Shown one piece after another: positions 1 through 10,790 of a stretch of 64,000 nt of DNA. This stretch comes from Diphasiastrum complanatum (Eukaryota; Streptophyta; Lycopodiopsida; Lycopodiales; Lycopodiaceae): assembly GCA_029204225.1 (NCBI GenBank), contig MU832215.1, positions 17,746-81,745 on the forward strand, in the 5' to 3' direction. The stretch's first letter is position 1. Every line of letters begins with the position of its first letter. The translations under genes were made by a program, and so were the position numbers. The notes beneath the pieces are model-generated. The model made no database searches and was not told the origin of the DNA. It worked only from the letters and a program-made list of their open reading frames with translations.

Positions 1-1
1 C

Positions 2-694
2 TTTGAAGCTGAAAATAGCAAGTTAGCTAAGGATCTTTTTGGTGTCACGGAACGTGTGGAGCAGCTTGAGCAAGAAAATATATATCTTAAGCAACGAATT
101 GCAGAAAAAAGTGCCTTGGAGGAGACTTCCAACAAGATCAATAGCTTGGAGAAACAAGTCGAGGAGACGAAAACGTGGGCAGCACTCTTCAAACCGGATG
201 ATATGGGCAGCAAACTCTCATCACTCGCAAAACAGGTTGAAGAAACGACATCGATCCTTAAGCAAGGTAATCACTCTCAGATTTCATCTTTTCTGAAGGA
301 AAACGATTTGGAGACAGTTTTGGGTGAACAAGCCAGAAGGGCCAAAAAAGCCTTTAACATTAGAGTAAGAGGCATTGCCAATGGTGGAAAACCGTTGGAA
401 GAAGCTACGGATTTGCTCATTTCCAAGTTATCTCATGTGGCTGATGGTTTTGATACTGCTTGGCGTAGTAAATTTGATGACAATGTTTTGTTTATCAAGT
501 TCCGCTCGCTTTCACAACGCAATGCTGCCCTTCGGCTTAGGGCAAAGCTTAAAGGTACTTTCATTTATATGGATGATGACTTAACAAATACTCAATGGTT
601 GGCAAGAAAAAAGATTATCCTTGAAGCGAAAGAGAAAGGGCAAAGGGTTGTTTTTATTGACGGGAAACCGAGATTTTTCGACCTTCCACAATAG
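2..694 (+). CDS. LINE copy A, ORF1 protein (5' end outside window)
   Basis: This is the nucleic-acid-binding ORF1 protein of a non-LTR retrotransposon. The frame is already open at base 2, so the true start lies upstream; the GTG at 56 is not a convincing start. The first ~90 residues are Glu/Lys/Gln-rich with heptad-like Leu spacing, consistent with a trimerising coiled coil. A basic C-terminal domain begins at about 350 with FNIRVRGI and contains FIYMDDDLT and RFFDLPQ. The same blocks recur in copy B (LNIRVRGI, IFMDDDLT, VRFLDG) and in the ORF1-only copy near 41 kb, which identifies the family. The frame ends at TAG 692-694, and the same frame continues open as ORF2. It presumably coats the element RNA; that role is inferred from other LINEs. 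Confidence 0.85.
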   Translation, partial: FEAENSKLAKDLFGVTERVEQLEQENIYLKQRIAEKSALEETSNKINSLEKQVEETKTWAALFKPDDMGSKLSSLAKQVEETTSILKQGNHSQISSFLKENDLETVLGEQARRAKKAFNIRVRGIANGGKPLEEATDLLISKLSHVADGFDTAWRSKFDDNVLFIKFRSLSQRNAALRLRAKLKGTFIYMDDDLTNTQWLARKKIILEAKEKGQRVVFIDGKPRFFDLPQ

Positions 695-737
695 GAACTA
701 GGGGCCCCCGGATATAGAAGCTACCCGAGATCCCCTA
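692..737 (+). promoter_or_regulatory. ORF1 TAG stop with downstream stem-loop (candidate readthrough signal), copy A
   Basis: TAG at 692-694 is followed by a 6-nt spacer and a structured element. Bases 699-704 (TAGGGG) can pair with 732-737 (CCCCTA), 709-711 (CGG) with 725-727 (CCG), and 715-717 (TAG) with 721-723 (CTA) around an AAG loop. ORF2 is in the same frame, with no stop and no ATG between the TAG and the endonuclease. Copy B has the same layout at the same distance with different paired bases. Readthrough is an inference; reinitiation is the main alternative. Confidence 0.6.
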
Positions 738-3700
738 CCAATTTGAGACTTGGCTTCTGGAATTGTAATGGTTTTTTATCTTCGTCATCAGCCGGAGACT
801 TTGCTGATTTTATTAGAAAATGCGACATTTTGTTGTTGGCTGAAACTCATGAGTCCTTATATCATCCTCTTCCAAATATACAGGAGTACTCTTGGCATTC
901 TGCTTTTCGTCCATTTGTTAGGGGAAAAACTTGTCGAGGATCTGGAGGAGTAGCTTGTTTATACAGAGACACCACAGTTCAGATGGTTAAACAAGATCCA
1001 TACGCTCGCTATATTTGGTTACACATTATTGGCTCACTATTGGGATTACCTCAGGACATCTATATAGCTGTATGCTATTTTGCTCCACAGACCTCAGTGT
1101 TTGCTGAGTTTGGCGGGGACCCTTTTCAGGCTCTCTTAGATGATATTGCTATCTTTTCTCAGCAGGGTTCCATTTTACTAGCAGGTGATTTCAACGCCCG
1201 CACAAGCTCTAGACAAACCGAATTTCATGCAGCTACGGATCTTCTCAGGCTTTACCCTTTGGATATGGGGCTAGACCGGGTATCACAGGATGCAGACACT
1301 CCAGCTACATCTTTCGGGGAGCAGTTGATCACTCTAGCAGAGACACACGCTCTTGCCATTCTGAATGGCCTCACACAGTGGCCTTCCTCATCAGCATATA
1401 CATGCTATCCTCATGGTGGAGGACATAGTGTGGTCGACTACTTCATTGGATCACCTGCTTTGATCTCTCACATTTCTGATTTCTCCATTACACCCCCTAC
1501 CATTTCCGATCACTCACTCTTACACATCTCACTTGGTCACATAACCTCTTCTTTGCAAGTTTCTTGCTCTCTTCCCACTCATAAACGTATTCCTTTCACC
1601 CAATCTGGATTCACTAATTACACCACAATCTTATCCCAACTACTCGCTAACTTCCCGTTCATGGCACCAATTGACCAGCAACTCTCTACATCCCTCTTAG
1701 CTGCTGCTTCCTCATCCTTCCCCACCAAAACGACATCATCTCACAGAAGTGTTCACAACAGATGGTATGATGCAGAATGCCGCTCTCTTCACAATCATGT
1801 GACATATGCCAGGTCACACTCCCCTGCCACACTCAAACAATGCCAGAAAGAATATCATAGAACCACCAGAACAAAGAAGATCAAGTACCTACAATCACTC
1901 TGCCAAAAAATGATCAACTCTTTAGATTCACCCTCCTCCTCTTTTTTCTGGAAACATTTCACCAGACACTCTTCAACATTGGCCCCCATAGCCATCGAAT
2001 CCTGGATCGAGTATGCCACGGAGTTATATACCACGGACTCTCCTCCTACCTCACTCTCACCGAGACCTGACCACTGCTCACTTTTCACCCCTGACATGGT
2101 TGAAAACGCCATTAAACATGCCAAACTAAATAAAGCCACTGACTATGACTCCTTAAGTGTAGACTTCCTAAAGCCCATAGCACATCTCATCTCCCCTTAC
2201 ATTGCTCATGTTTTTAACACAGCTGTTACTTCTGGTTTTCCTACGGCTTGGTGTACTAATATCCTTCACCCCATCCTCAAGGCAGGTGATCCCATGAATG
2301 TAGGAAACTACCGCACCATTATGATTGGCCACACTCTGGCTAAGATATATGGCTCTATACTACAGACAGTTACTGGATCTTTTGCTGAAACTGAGGGTTT
2401 ACACGCTATGGGTCAAGCTGGTTTCAGACCGGGATATTCTACTTCAGACCAGATCTTCATTTTGAGATGCATTATTGAGGAGGCTCGACATCGGAAACAG
2501 AGAATTTACTGTTGCTTTGTGGATTTTCGCAAAGCTTTTGACTCTGTTCCACGACATCTTCTTTTCCAGAGACTGTCTTCACTTGGCTTTTCAGAGGATA
2601 CTATTGCTGCAATCATTACTTTATATGAGCGAGTCTTGGCACGTTTCAGAGATGGTAGTGGCTGGTCCTCACAGATACATTCTACCATTGGTGTGAAGCA
2701 GGGTTGCCCCTTATCACCCACTCTTTTTGCACTATATATAGATGACCTCGAGCGGATTATTCGCGAGGAAGGTGGAGAGGGCTGTCCCCTAGCAGACATT
2801 ATTATCCCCATTCTCTTGTACGCTGATGATGTGGTTCTCCTCTCATCCTCTGCAGCTGCTTTACAGAGTCACCTTTCTGCTTTACATCACTTTTGCCAGC
2901 GTTGGGGATTGACGGTTAACCTTAAGAAGACTAAGATTATGGTGTTTAACACCAACAGACAGCATATGAGAGATGTGATTTTCTATTATGACGGGCTACC
3001 GATTGAGATCGTGACCTCCTACACCTATCTGGGAGTTCTTTTCTCTGGTCCGCTACTCACTTTTCGACCAGCAGCCACAAGGGGCATACCGCTCTTGTGC
3101 ATATGGAGAGATTTTGCTCTACTTATTATGTGCAGGATCCTGCTACCAGATGCCTACTATTTTCTGCTACTGTCTCCCCAGTTGTGCTATATTCGGCTGA
3201 GACTTGGTGCCCTGATTTATCACGCGATACATGGAGAGATCTTACTCGTATCCAGATTCTCATGCTCAGTAGGATAATCCGGGCTAAGCCCTCAGTACCA
3301 CATGATATCATACTAGCCGAGTTTGCTTCTCCTCCATTAGTTGTTGGTGCTATGTTTCAGATCATCACCTTTCTTCACAGGGTATCAGATCTAGATACCT
3401 CCAGATACATTGTTGCTGCTCTCACTTCATCTTGTACCATTGCGGATCAGGGAGCCAAGCACTCTTGGTATCGCAGTGTCTCAGCCCTTCTTCAGACTTG
3501 GGGTTTATCCGCACTTGATCTTCCGAATGGAACCCATGCTTATATCAGACAGCAGATCTACCGGAGCTACATACGCACTATATGGTCACATCCTGATCCA
3601 GATAGGGTCAAGCTACATTATTATGGCACACATCTTTTACGGCTGGACGTTTCGGGCTTGCCTATTCTTCCAGTTTATCTTACACAGACGCTATCTTTTG

Positions 3701-4224
3701 GTCTGAGATATCGTATAGGACAGCTTCGAGTCTCTTCTCATCAGCTTGCTATCGAGACAGGTAGATACACAGACACTCCCAGATTGCAGCGGATATGTCA
3801 GCTCTGTTCTCTTCAGGAGGTGGAAGATGAGTTTCATTTCATCTTTCGCTGCCCAGTATACTATGAGATTAGAGGACGATACCATTGTTTATACCGAGAT
3901 ATTCCCTTCACGTTGAGCTCCTTCCTCGAGTATCCAGACGCTAGATGTGTGGGTCTTCTTTTGAGAGAGATGTATATTTTACGAGCTTCACTTCTACCTA
4001 CGCTCTCAGATATGGATTCCAGTCAGGCTCACATTACTCAGTTCTTCCAGAAGCGAGACAGAGTGGATATTTCGGTTGCGGATTTTGACGTCCCCGTCCG
4101 AAGATCGAAGACACAGAGAGTTTCGGCTCGATCCAGTGCTACTAGATCTTCATACGCCTCCCACCAGCCTACATCACGACCCACTACTACCATCACTCAT
4201 TACTTTCGGCTTGCTCGTAGCTAG
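695..4224 (+). pseudogene. LINE copy A, ORF2: APE endonuclease plus reverse transcriptase (one frameshift)
   Basis: This polyprotein nicks target DNA and copies the LINE RNA at the nick. Endonuclease motifs appear in order: FWNCNG (755-772), AETHE (839-853), GDFNA (1184-1198) and SDHS (1505-1516). Reverse transcriptase blocks follow: FVDFRKAFDS (~2516), GVKQGCPLSPTLF (~2690) and YADD (2819-2830). A frameshift near 3,075 moves the rest into another frame, which runs to TAG at 4222-4224. That part holds a Cys/His knuckle (CQLC, then HFIFRC, ~3796-3855) and a PIP box. The frame is continuous with ORF1 except for the TAG at 692. The leucine codon at 743 is often taken as a start, but no AUG precedes the catalytic motifs. 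Apart from the one shift the copy is remarkably intact. Confidence 0.88.
4024..4056 (+). other. PCNA-interacting (PIP) box in LINE ORF2 C-terminus
   Basis: The reading frame encodes S-QAHITQFF-QKR. It fits the PIP consensus Q-x-x-[ILM]-x-x-[FY]-[FY] exactly and is followed by basic residues. A second, weaker match lacking the Gln (TTTITHYF) sits at the extreme C-terminus, ~4183-4206. Human L1 ORF2p carries a functional PIP box, so a role in joining the replication sliding clamp is plausible; here it is inferred from the motif only. Confidence 0.6.
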
Positions 4225-4458
4225 TTTCCTCCGCGGAGCAGGTGGTTAAGCTCTTGCTTTGTACCCTCACCAGCTGGTGGTCAAGCTTGGATACTTTTTC
4301 TCTTAGAGACAGAGAGATCGATATTTTAGTTTTAGTTTTACTGTCTTTTCATTGGTAAATAAGTCCTTATGCGGACAATGCTTCTCACATTTTGTACTCT
4401 CTTTTGTCTTATGTGCCCCTGGGCACCAAAAGACGTTAATAATAATAATTCTAATTCT

Positions 4459-4461
<3 letters not shown>
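4225..4461 (+). other. LINE copy A 3' UTR with terminal hairpin
   Basis: This is the non-coding 3' end of copy A. Bases 4413-4426 form a short hairpin (GTGCC/GGCAC arms, 4-nt loop), then AAAAGACGTTAATAATAATAA, then degenerate TTCTAA units running into (TC)n. Minus-strand LINE C has the equivalent hairpin (22,217-22,230) followed by AAAAGACATTAATAAAGC. This points to a conserved 3' terminus probably recognised by the element's own reverse transcriptase. Confidence 0.6.

Positions 4462-4518
<57 letters not shown>
4462..4518 (+). repeat. (TC)n microsatellite joining LINE A to LINE B
   Basis: About 57 bp of uninterrupted TC. It is both the 3' tail of copy A and the 5' border of copy B, so the two LINEs are head to tail across it. 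Confidence 0.95.
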
Positions 4519-4521
<3 letters not shown>

Positions 4522-5445
4522 CTGCCCTGCCCACCTGCTGCCCCTCCTCTCCACTCCCCCTCCACAGTCCATCCTGCTACTAAGCAACAGGTCCCTCCTG
4601 CTGCACAACAGACACTTGCCCCCACTGCTGTGCAACAGCAATCCCACTCGAGCCCTCCCTCATCCCCTGTCCCTTCGACTCCCATCTCTACCAGCGCTGC
4701 TCCAGACACCCCCTTCTTGTCCCATGCCGACTACACCACCTCCAAATCCTTCGAGAATTTCCTAGCCTACCAACTGAAAGAACTGAAGGCAGATGTGCAA
4801 ACTCTGAAACTGGAAATCATCCACCTACGCACAGAGAACCAACAGCTCCGGACAGAAATGGAAAATAAATATGCTTCCCAGCCAGAAGAAGAGACAAAGA
4901 TGAAGATTCAAGATCTGGAACAGCGACTGAACCAGCACAAAGAATCGACCAAAACATGGGCTTCTATCATCACCAAGAACAAAGCTACCAGCCCACCTTG
5001 GACAACCGATGGCAGAAGTCAGTCTCCCCCCTTTTCATCATTCATTTCCGCTACTCTTACGGAAGAGAAACTTCGAGATTCCAAGGCTCTCAATATTAGG
5101 GTACGAGGCATCGTGGACACCCAAATTGCCATTGACGAAGCAAAAAGATTTTTATGCACTACCCTAGGACACAATGCAGATGGTTTGGATACAGCATGGC
5201 GTACTAGAGAAGACACTGCTACCTTGATCCTCCGCTTCACGTCACATACATATCGTACGGCAACCTTGCGGAAAAGAACCAAATTGAGAGACACCAAAAT
5301 CTTCATGGATGATGACCTTACCTATATCCAAGTTGAACAGAGACGCCAAGCACTCCAAACCGCCAAAGCGACCGGAAGACGAGTGATCTATCGTGATGGA
5401 GTTGTTCGGTTCCTCGATGGTACTGAATCCGGAAACAACCTATAG
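4519..5445 (+). CDS. LINE copy B, ORF1 protein
   Basis: This is the ORF1 protein of the second LINE. Immediately after the (TC)n comes a Pro/Ala/Ser/Gln-rich N-terminal stretch (~4519-4740). A coiled coil follows (ELKADVQTLKLEIIHLRTE region, ~4790-4950), then the conserved basic domain (LNIRVRGI at ~5089, IFMDDDLT at ~5302). The frame runs open back through the (TC)n to an ATG at 4369 in copy A's 3' UTR. The first in-frame ATG inside copy B itself is at ~4858. The natural start is therefore unclear, and the copy may be slightly 5' truncated. It stops at TAG 5443-5445, in frame with ORF2. Confidence 0.85.
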
Positions 5446-5487
5446 GAGATTGGGGTCCCCGGGCATGGGAGCATCCCGGAACCCCCT
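5443..5487 (+). promoter_or_regulatory. ORF1 TAG stop with downstream stem-loop (candidate readthrough signal), copy B
   Basis: TAG 5443-5445, a 6-nt spacer, then 5452-5456 (GGGGT) pairs with 5481-5485 (ACCCC), 5459-5463 (CCGGG) with 5475-5479 (CCCGG), and 5465-5467 (ATG) with 5472-5474 (CAT) around a GGAG loop. The distance from the stop equals that in copy A, but all three helices use different base pairs there, which is what selection on structure would give. The encoded linker is also similar to copy A's (E-[LI]-G-[AV]-P-G, then S, P and P in register). Confidence 0.65.
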
Positions 5488-7781
5488 CCACACCACCTAC
5501 ATCTTGGAATATGGAACTGTAATGGCATACACTCATCATCCGCGGCTAGAGATCTTACCGACTTCATCACAGACAGAGATATATTATTTTTTATGGAGAC
5601 ACACGAGAGCCCAAAGAGAGGACTACCCACATTTGCAGGTTACAGATGGGATTCAGTTTATAGGACAGAGACTCGATCAGCGAGTGGCAGAGGTTCGGGT
5701 AAAGTTGCATGTCTTTATCGAGAGTCACTACAACCAGCTATAGAGTTTCTCCGACATGATGCACAGGCACGATACATATGGGCTCATATCATTGGGCGAG
5801 CTATCGGTTTGGATAGGGATCTCTTCATTGCTGCCTGCTACTTCCCTCCAGAGTCCTCCTTTGCAGACGGATCAGGCTCTCCTTATACTGATCTCTCCGC
5901 AAACAATGTCAGATTTACAGATCGGGGTTATGTCCTTCTCACTGGCGACTTTAATGCCAAGACTGCTACCAGACAGGTGGATTTCCACGACACTGATGAC
6001 ATATTACGTACACGAGCTATTGATTGTGAGGACATTGGCATCACTAGGAGCTCAGAGGATATGATGGGCCCTATCACGAGTTATGGAGAGTACCTTCTAC
6101 AGATGGGTGAGGCTCACGAGTTGGCCATTTACAATGGCTTGGCTTGTTGGCACAGTGTTGTCGACTATCTCATGGGGTCACCAGCTTTTATCCCACTTAT
6201 ATCTGATTTCCACATTCTTCCCACTACCCTTTCCGATCACTCCTTCCTATCTTTCAGTATGGGCTCCATCCCGACTTCCCAACCACTCATTATTCCATCC
6301 ATCTCTCGTGCACCCAAATACACTTTTGATCGCTCTCACATCAAGACATACCAGGATGCCGTCAGTTCATTTCTTTGTCATTTTCCCCACCACACGTCGT
6401 TGGAAACACAAGCTATCTTCCTTACCACTTCACTACATACCGCAACATCATTTTCCTTTCCCTCCAAACCACATCGACGCCCACCCACTTCGTCACACCC
6501 TATCCGACCTCCTTGGTTTGACGCCGAGTGTCGTATCTCCATCTCCAAGTCACCCAAGCTAGATTGCATAATACACACCTTCTTCCTACAGCTCGTCGAT
6601 CTTTCCATTATGCCCTCCGACGGAAGAAACGAACGTATGAAACTCAAAAAGGGAAAAGCTTAGTCGATTCCCTTTGCAGTTCCTCCTTCGGTGCCTTCTG
6701 GAGAGAATTCATCCCCCGTACCCCACCTCCTCCCCTCACTGACCTCCATACCTGGACTACATACGTCACTACCTTATATATTGCACCCACGGACACACCC
6801 ATCTCCATTTCTCCCCGACCGACTACTCTCACTTTCTTCACCCCGGACATGGTCCTGACCGCCATCAAAAGACTGAAAACCCGTCGCACCCGTGATATTG
6901 ACGACCTTGAATCCGAACTATTAATCCATGCTGCAGATACACTTTCACCGACCCTAGCCACTTTGCTTAATCGAGCAGTTGTCTCCGGCTTCCCTTCCTC
7001 CTAGTGCACCAACATCATCCACCCCATTCATAAAACTGGTGACCCCATGGACCCTAGTAACTATCGCACCATTATGATTGGACATATCATTGCTAAGTTA
7101 TATGGCACCATCCTCCAGTCAGCAGTCAGTTCTGAGGCAAAGTCTAGGAGATTACATGAATTGGGCCAGGTAGGTTTCAGAGCACACTACTCCACCACAG
7201 ATCATATCTTCACCCTTCGGGCCATTATTGAGGAGGCTAGACACAGAAGAGAGTGGGTCTACTGTTGTTTTGTTGACTTCAGGAAAGCCTTCGACTCTGT
7301 TCCACGATCCCTTCTCATTCAGCGTCTGCGTGATCTTGGTTTCTCTACTGACACGATCTTGGCACTGATGCCACTATATGAGAGAGTCCTTGGTTGTTTT
7401 CGGAGTGATGCCAGCATCTAAGATCACATCTGGAGCACTATTGGCGTGAAACAGGGTTGTTCTCTATCCCCAACCCTGTTTGGACTATATATTGACGAGC
7501 TTGAGAGAGTTATTGAGGGATGCGGTGGCACAGGTTGCAGGCTTGGGAGCATCTTGGTTGCTATACTTTTATATGTAGATGACGCGGTCCTCCTATCTTC
7601 TTCCAGAGAGGGATTACAGCGACAGCTAGAAAGTCTTCATATCTTCTGCAGTAGATGGGGATTGGGGGTTAACATATTGAAAACCAAAGTTATGGTTTTC
7701 AACACATCGAGAGCTTTTATGCAGCGCCAGGAACTCATCCTTGATGGGCAACCCTTGGAGGTCGTATCTTCTTACACTTAC
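5446..7781 (+). pseudogene. LINE copy B, ORF2 (frameshifts, stops, 3' end cut off)
   Basis: Same polyprotein as in copy A. Endonuclease motifs IWNCNG (~5509), ETHE (5596), GDFNA (~5944) and SDHS (~6233) lie in the frame continuous with ORF1. The only early in-frame ATG (5593) is downstream of the essential WNCNG. A frameshift near 6,535 moves the rest into another frame. TAG at 7002-7004 sits where copy A has Trp (AWCTN), and TAA at 7419-7421 is a further break. RT motifs FVDFRKAFDS, KQGCSLSPTLF and YVDD (YADD mutated) follow. The copy ends abruptly at 7781 inside the RT (SSYTY) where a gypsy LTR begins. It cannot make an active ORF2. Confidence 0.85.
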
Positions 7782-8133
7782 TGTAATAGATCCTAACACC
7801 ACAGTAGGGCAAACACTAACTGATCCACCCAACCTTGCCTACTCCCTGATATAGAGTAAGCCCCTCCTAGCCCAGTGTGAGGACTGGTAGCATGCATACT
7901 GCCAAGTGTCGGCCACGTGGCACTGACGTGGCCGACTGCACGTCGGGACCCAACTGGGGGCCCGGTCCTGCTGATAGGATCCCTAGACTGTGTTAGGCCC
8001 ACCATGGCTATGGACCGTGCTGGGGCACACTACTCACACTGTCTGTTGGTCGTGTACGCTGGACACGACCCTGAATGTGGTATCTAACCTTCTGTGTTCT
8101 CTAGGGTTCGGCACTGGTCACGTGCTCGTAACA
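7782..8133 (-). repeat. Ty3/gypsy 3' LTR (minus element), inserted in LINE B
   Basis: 352 bp bounded by TG...CA. On the minus strand a purine-rich tract (complement of 8134-8147, AAGGGGGAGGGAG) immediately precedes TGTTACGAGC, the expected polypurine tract/LTR start. The other end lies at the break in LINE B. No matching 5' LTR was found in the window. Confidence 0.7.
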
Positions 8134-8147
8134 CTCCCTCCCCCTTA

Positions 8148-10440
8148 AGAACCGTCTTGGTCCTCCAAGACAAAGTCTGGAAAAATCTTGCATAGGACGT
8201 TGCCTCTTTCCCAAGTGGGTCGCTGACTATGCCGGAAGGTAGACCGTACAATTTAAATAGCCCGTCTACAAACAACCTCGCTAACTCTGGAGCTCTAACG
8301 GTTGTTTTGGTCGGAATAAAATGAGCCATTTTGGTCAGACGGTCAACTGTGACCCATATAGCGTCATTACCCTTTTGGGCTTTAGGCAGGCCTACTATAA
8401 AATCCATGGAGATACTCTCCCATTTACCAGCTGGTATTTCTAAGGGCTGCAACAACCCTCCTGCCTTTAAACGCTCTACTTTGTTTACTTGACATTTCCT
8501 GCAACTGGTTACATATTGTTGGACGTCCTTTTTTATACTGGGCCACAAAAATTGCCTACGAAGAAGCTCATAGGTCTTTTGTATGCCTGGGTGCCCCGCA
8601 CTAGGATTGTCATGACACTCATATAGGACCTGCTGGCTATAATCCTCTGAGTTGGGGACACATACTCTATCTCTATAGAGCAAGTACTCATCCTGAATGG
8701 AATATTGTTTCCATTTGAATCCTTGAGTCAACTGACCCTCAACCACTGGGGTTTGCTTGGGTAATAACAGGCTCGGAATCCTCAACGTCATCTGACGTAT
8801 ACTTGGACTCATCATCATCCTCAACGGAAGCTGCCGTATTCTTGGATGAACTGGCACCAGCCCCGGGAACTGGTTCTGGAGTCTGTAACTGTCTGCTCTG
8901 GACTGAGTTCCAGATAGTAGAGAAGAATGCATCCTACTGGCACTTCCTTCTCAAGGACTCGAGTAACTCATTACGAATCTGAGTAAAGCTCAGCTCGTTT
9001 ATGAATTTCCCCCGTCTATATTTGATAGACATATCAAACTCTTGCATCAACTCTGCCCAACGAGCTTTCCGACCTCTAAGCTCAGGTTGATTGCAAAGGT
9101 ATCTGAGACTTTCATGGTCTGTCAGGACCTCAAAATTGGCACCATATCCTGTTGTGCGGACTCCCAAATGAACTCCTTTCCCTTCCCCTTAAGAAGATTT
9201 GTCATAGGAACTGCTATCTGAGCATATTCCTTGACAAATCGTCTGTAATATCCCGCCAAACCAAGAAAGATCTTACGTTCTAAAATATTCTGAGGTCTCA
9301 GCCAACTGAGTATGGCTTTAACCTTACTGGGGTCCATCTTAATCCCATCTGCTGAGATAATGTGACCCAAATAAGCTACTTCTTCAACGAAGAATTCACA
9401 CTTGGATTCTTTAGCATAAAGCTTATGCTTTCTGAGCAGTCGAAACACCTTTCTGAGATGTTTTAGATGCTCCTTCCTCGTTTTACTGTAGACGAGGATG
9501 TCATCTAAAAATACGACTACAAACTTACCCAAGTATGGTCTGAGGACACTGTTCATCAAGGTCATCAAGGTAGCTGGAGCATTTGTGAAAACTCATAATG
9601 ACCATGACGAGTCCTAAAAGCTGTTTTCGGGACATCTTCCGATTTTATACGGACTTGATGATATCCCGATCTGAGGTCTATTTTACTGAAAAATTTTAGC
9701 CCCGTCGAGTTGATCAAACAACTCGTCTGCCCGAGGCATAGGGTACTTATTCCTAATTGTGACTATATTGAGGGCTCTGTAATCTACGCAAAGACGCATA
9801 GACCCCTCTTTCTTTTTCACCAAAAGGACTGGTGAGGCCCATGGTGAACTACTGTTCTGAATTTGGCCTTTCCCAAGATAATCTGTTAACTGCCTAGTTA
9901 TTTCTTCATCCTTTGTTTGGCTGACCCGATATGGAGGTTTAGAAATAGGTGTTGTACCTGGTGCTAGGTTTATTACATGATCTACCTCTCTGCTAGGTGG
10001 CAAACCATGTGGTAAATCTTCAGGGAAAACATCTTTAAATTTAGACAATAAAGTTTCTAATTTACTGATTTTCTGCTGTAAAGAACTGGAAATAGAAACT
10101 TCAGGAACAAACTGAAAGTCACATAAGAATACCAAATGGTCATCGTCTTCGATTAGCTGACAGAGCTCTGAACTGCAGACCATAGGGCTGTTGGGAACAT
10201 CATGCTCCCCATGCAACTGGATCTCTCAGCCTTTATGCTGAAAGCTGAGGGTGTTCTCCTGATAGTTTCTGTGGAGGAAAGGTCCTAAACTGTAGAGCCA
10301 ATCTCTCCCGAGAACAATGTCTGTGCGATCCAGGTGCATTATCTGAAAGTTTATTTCATCTTGGTACCCCTGAATACCAAGATCTAAATTACTTACCATA
10401 GTTTCCCAGATTTTCTTATCTTCACGCGTCCGGGTCCCAC
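8148..10440 (-). pseudogene. Ty3/gypsy pol, mosaic element A (PR-RT-RH-IN, broken)
   Basis: Minus-strand polyprotein remnants. From high to low coordinate they run: C-terminal protease (LDRTDIVLGRDWL, ~10,330); RT N-half ([23 protein letters not shown], ~9,790); a frame break at ~9,570-9,680; RT C-half with [10 protein letters not shown] (~9,500); a stub of RNase H ([14 protein letters not shown], ~9,120); and integrase with its H-H-C-C finger and DFIVGLP...VDRLTKMAHF core (~8,350-8,640). RNase H has lost its N-terminal half. The integrase breaks off after the second catalytic Asp (IVSD) and runs directly into LTR-proximal sequence. The element is defective in at least four places. Confidence 0.85.
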
Positions 10441-10445
10441 GACCT

Positions 10446-10790
10446 TTGATATGTCCCAAGTTATCACCTTGCTATGCATGGCCATTCCGTATAGTAAAGA
10501 AACTCCATCAGAATGCCTATCAGCTGGAGCTGCCTCAAGGTGTTAGGGTTCATCCAGTTTTTCACATTAGTCGTTTAAAGGAACAACTTGGTGGAAAGGA
10601 TGACTTGATACTTCAGGAGGATCTAGTTCAGCTTGAGGACCTAACATCCTTTGTACCTACGGAACCACAAGCCATTGTTGATGTACGTCAACGTGGGCTC
10701 AGAAACCGGCAGGTAACTGAATATTTGGTTCGTTGGAAAGGAAGTTCTGAGGATGATGATACTTGGGAAAAGGAACATTCATCATCTGCT
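10446..10790 (+). pseudogene. Chromovirus integrase C-terminus plus chromodomain fragment (plus strand)
   Basis: A plus-strand fragment sits between minus-strand gypsy pieces. It encodes the integrase C-terminal GPF-type region (WPFRIVKKLHQNAYQLELP) and the HPVFHISRLK linker, then a chromodomain (VTEYLVRWKGSSEDDDTWEKE, ~10,715-10,775). Such chromodomains steer chromovirus integration to heterochromatin. With no core domain upstream and a switch to minus-strand RT sequence downstream, this is a rearrangement scar. Confidence 0.8.

Noticed and set aside
1855-2139. Antisense ORFs within LINE ORF2 (also at 2506-2811 and others)
   Set aside because: Shadows of a well-supported sense frame.
743-3277. 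TTG at 743 as the ORF2 start
   Set aside because: It is only the first leucine codon in a frame that is already open from the ORF1 stop; nothing marks it as an initiator.
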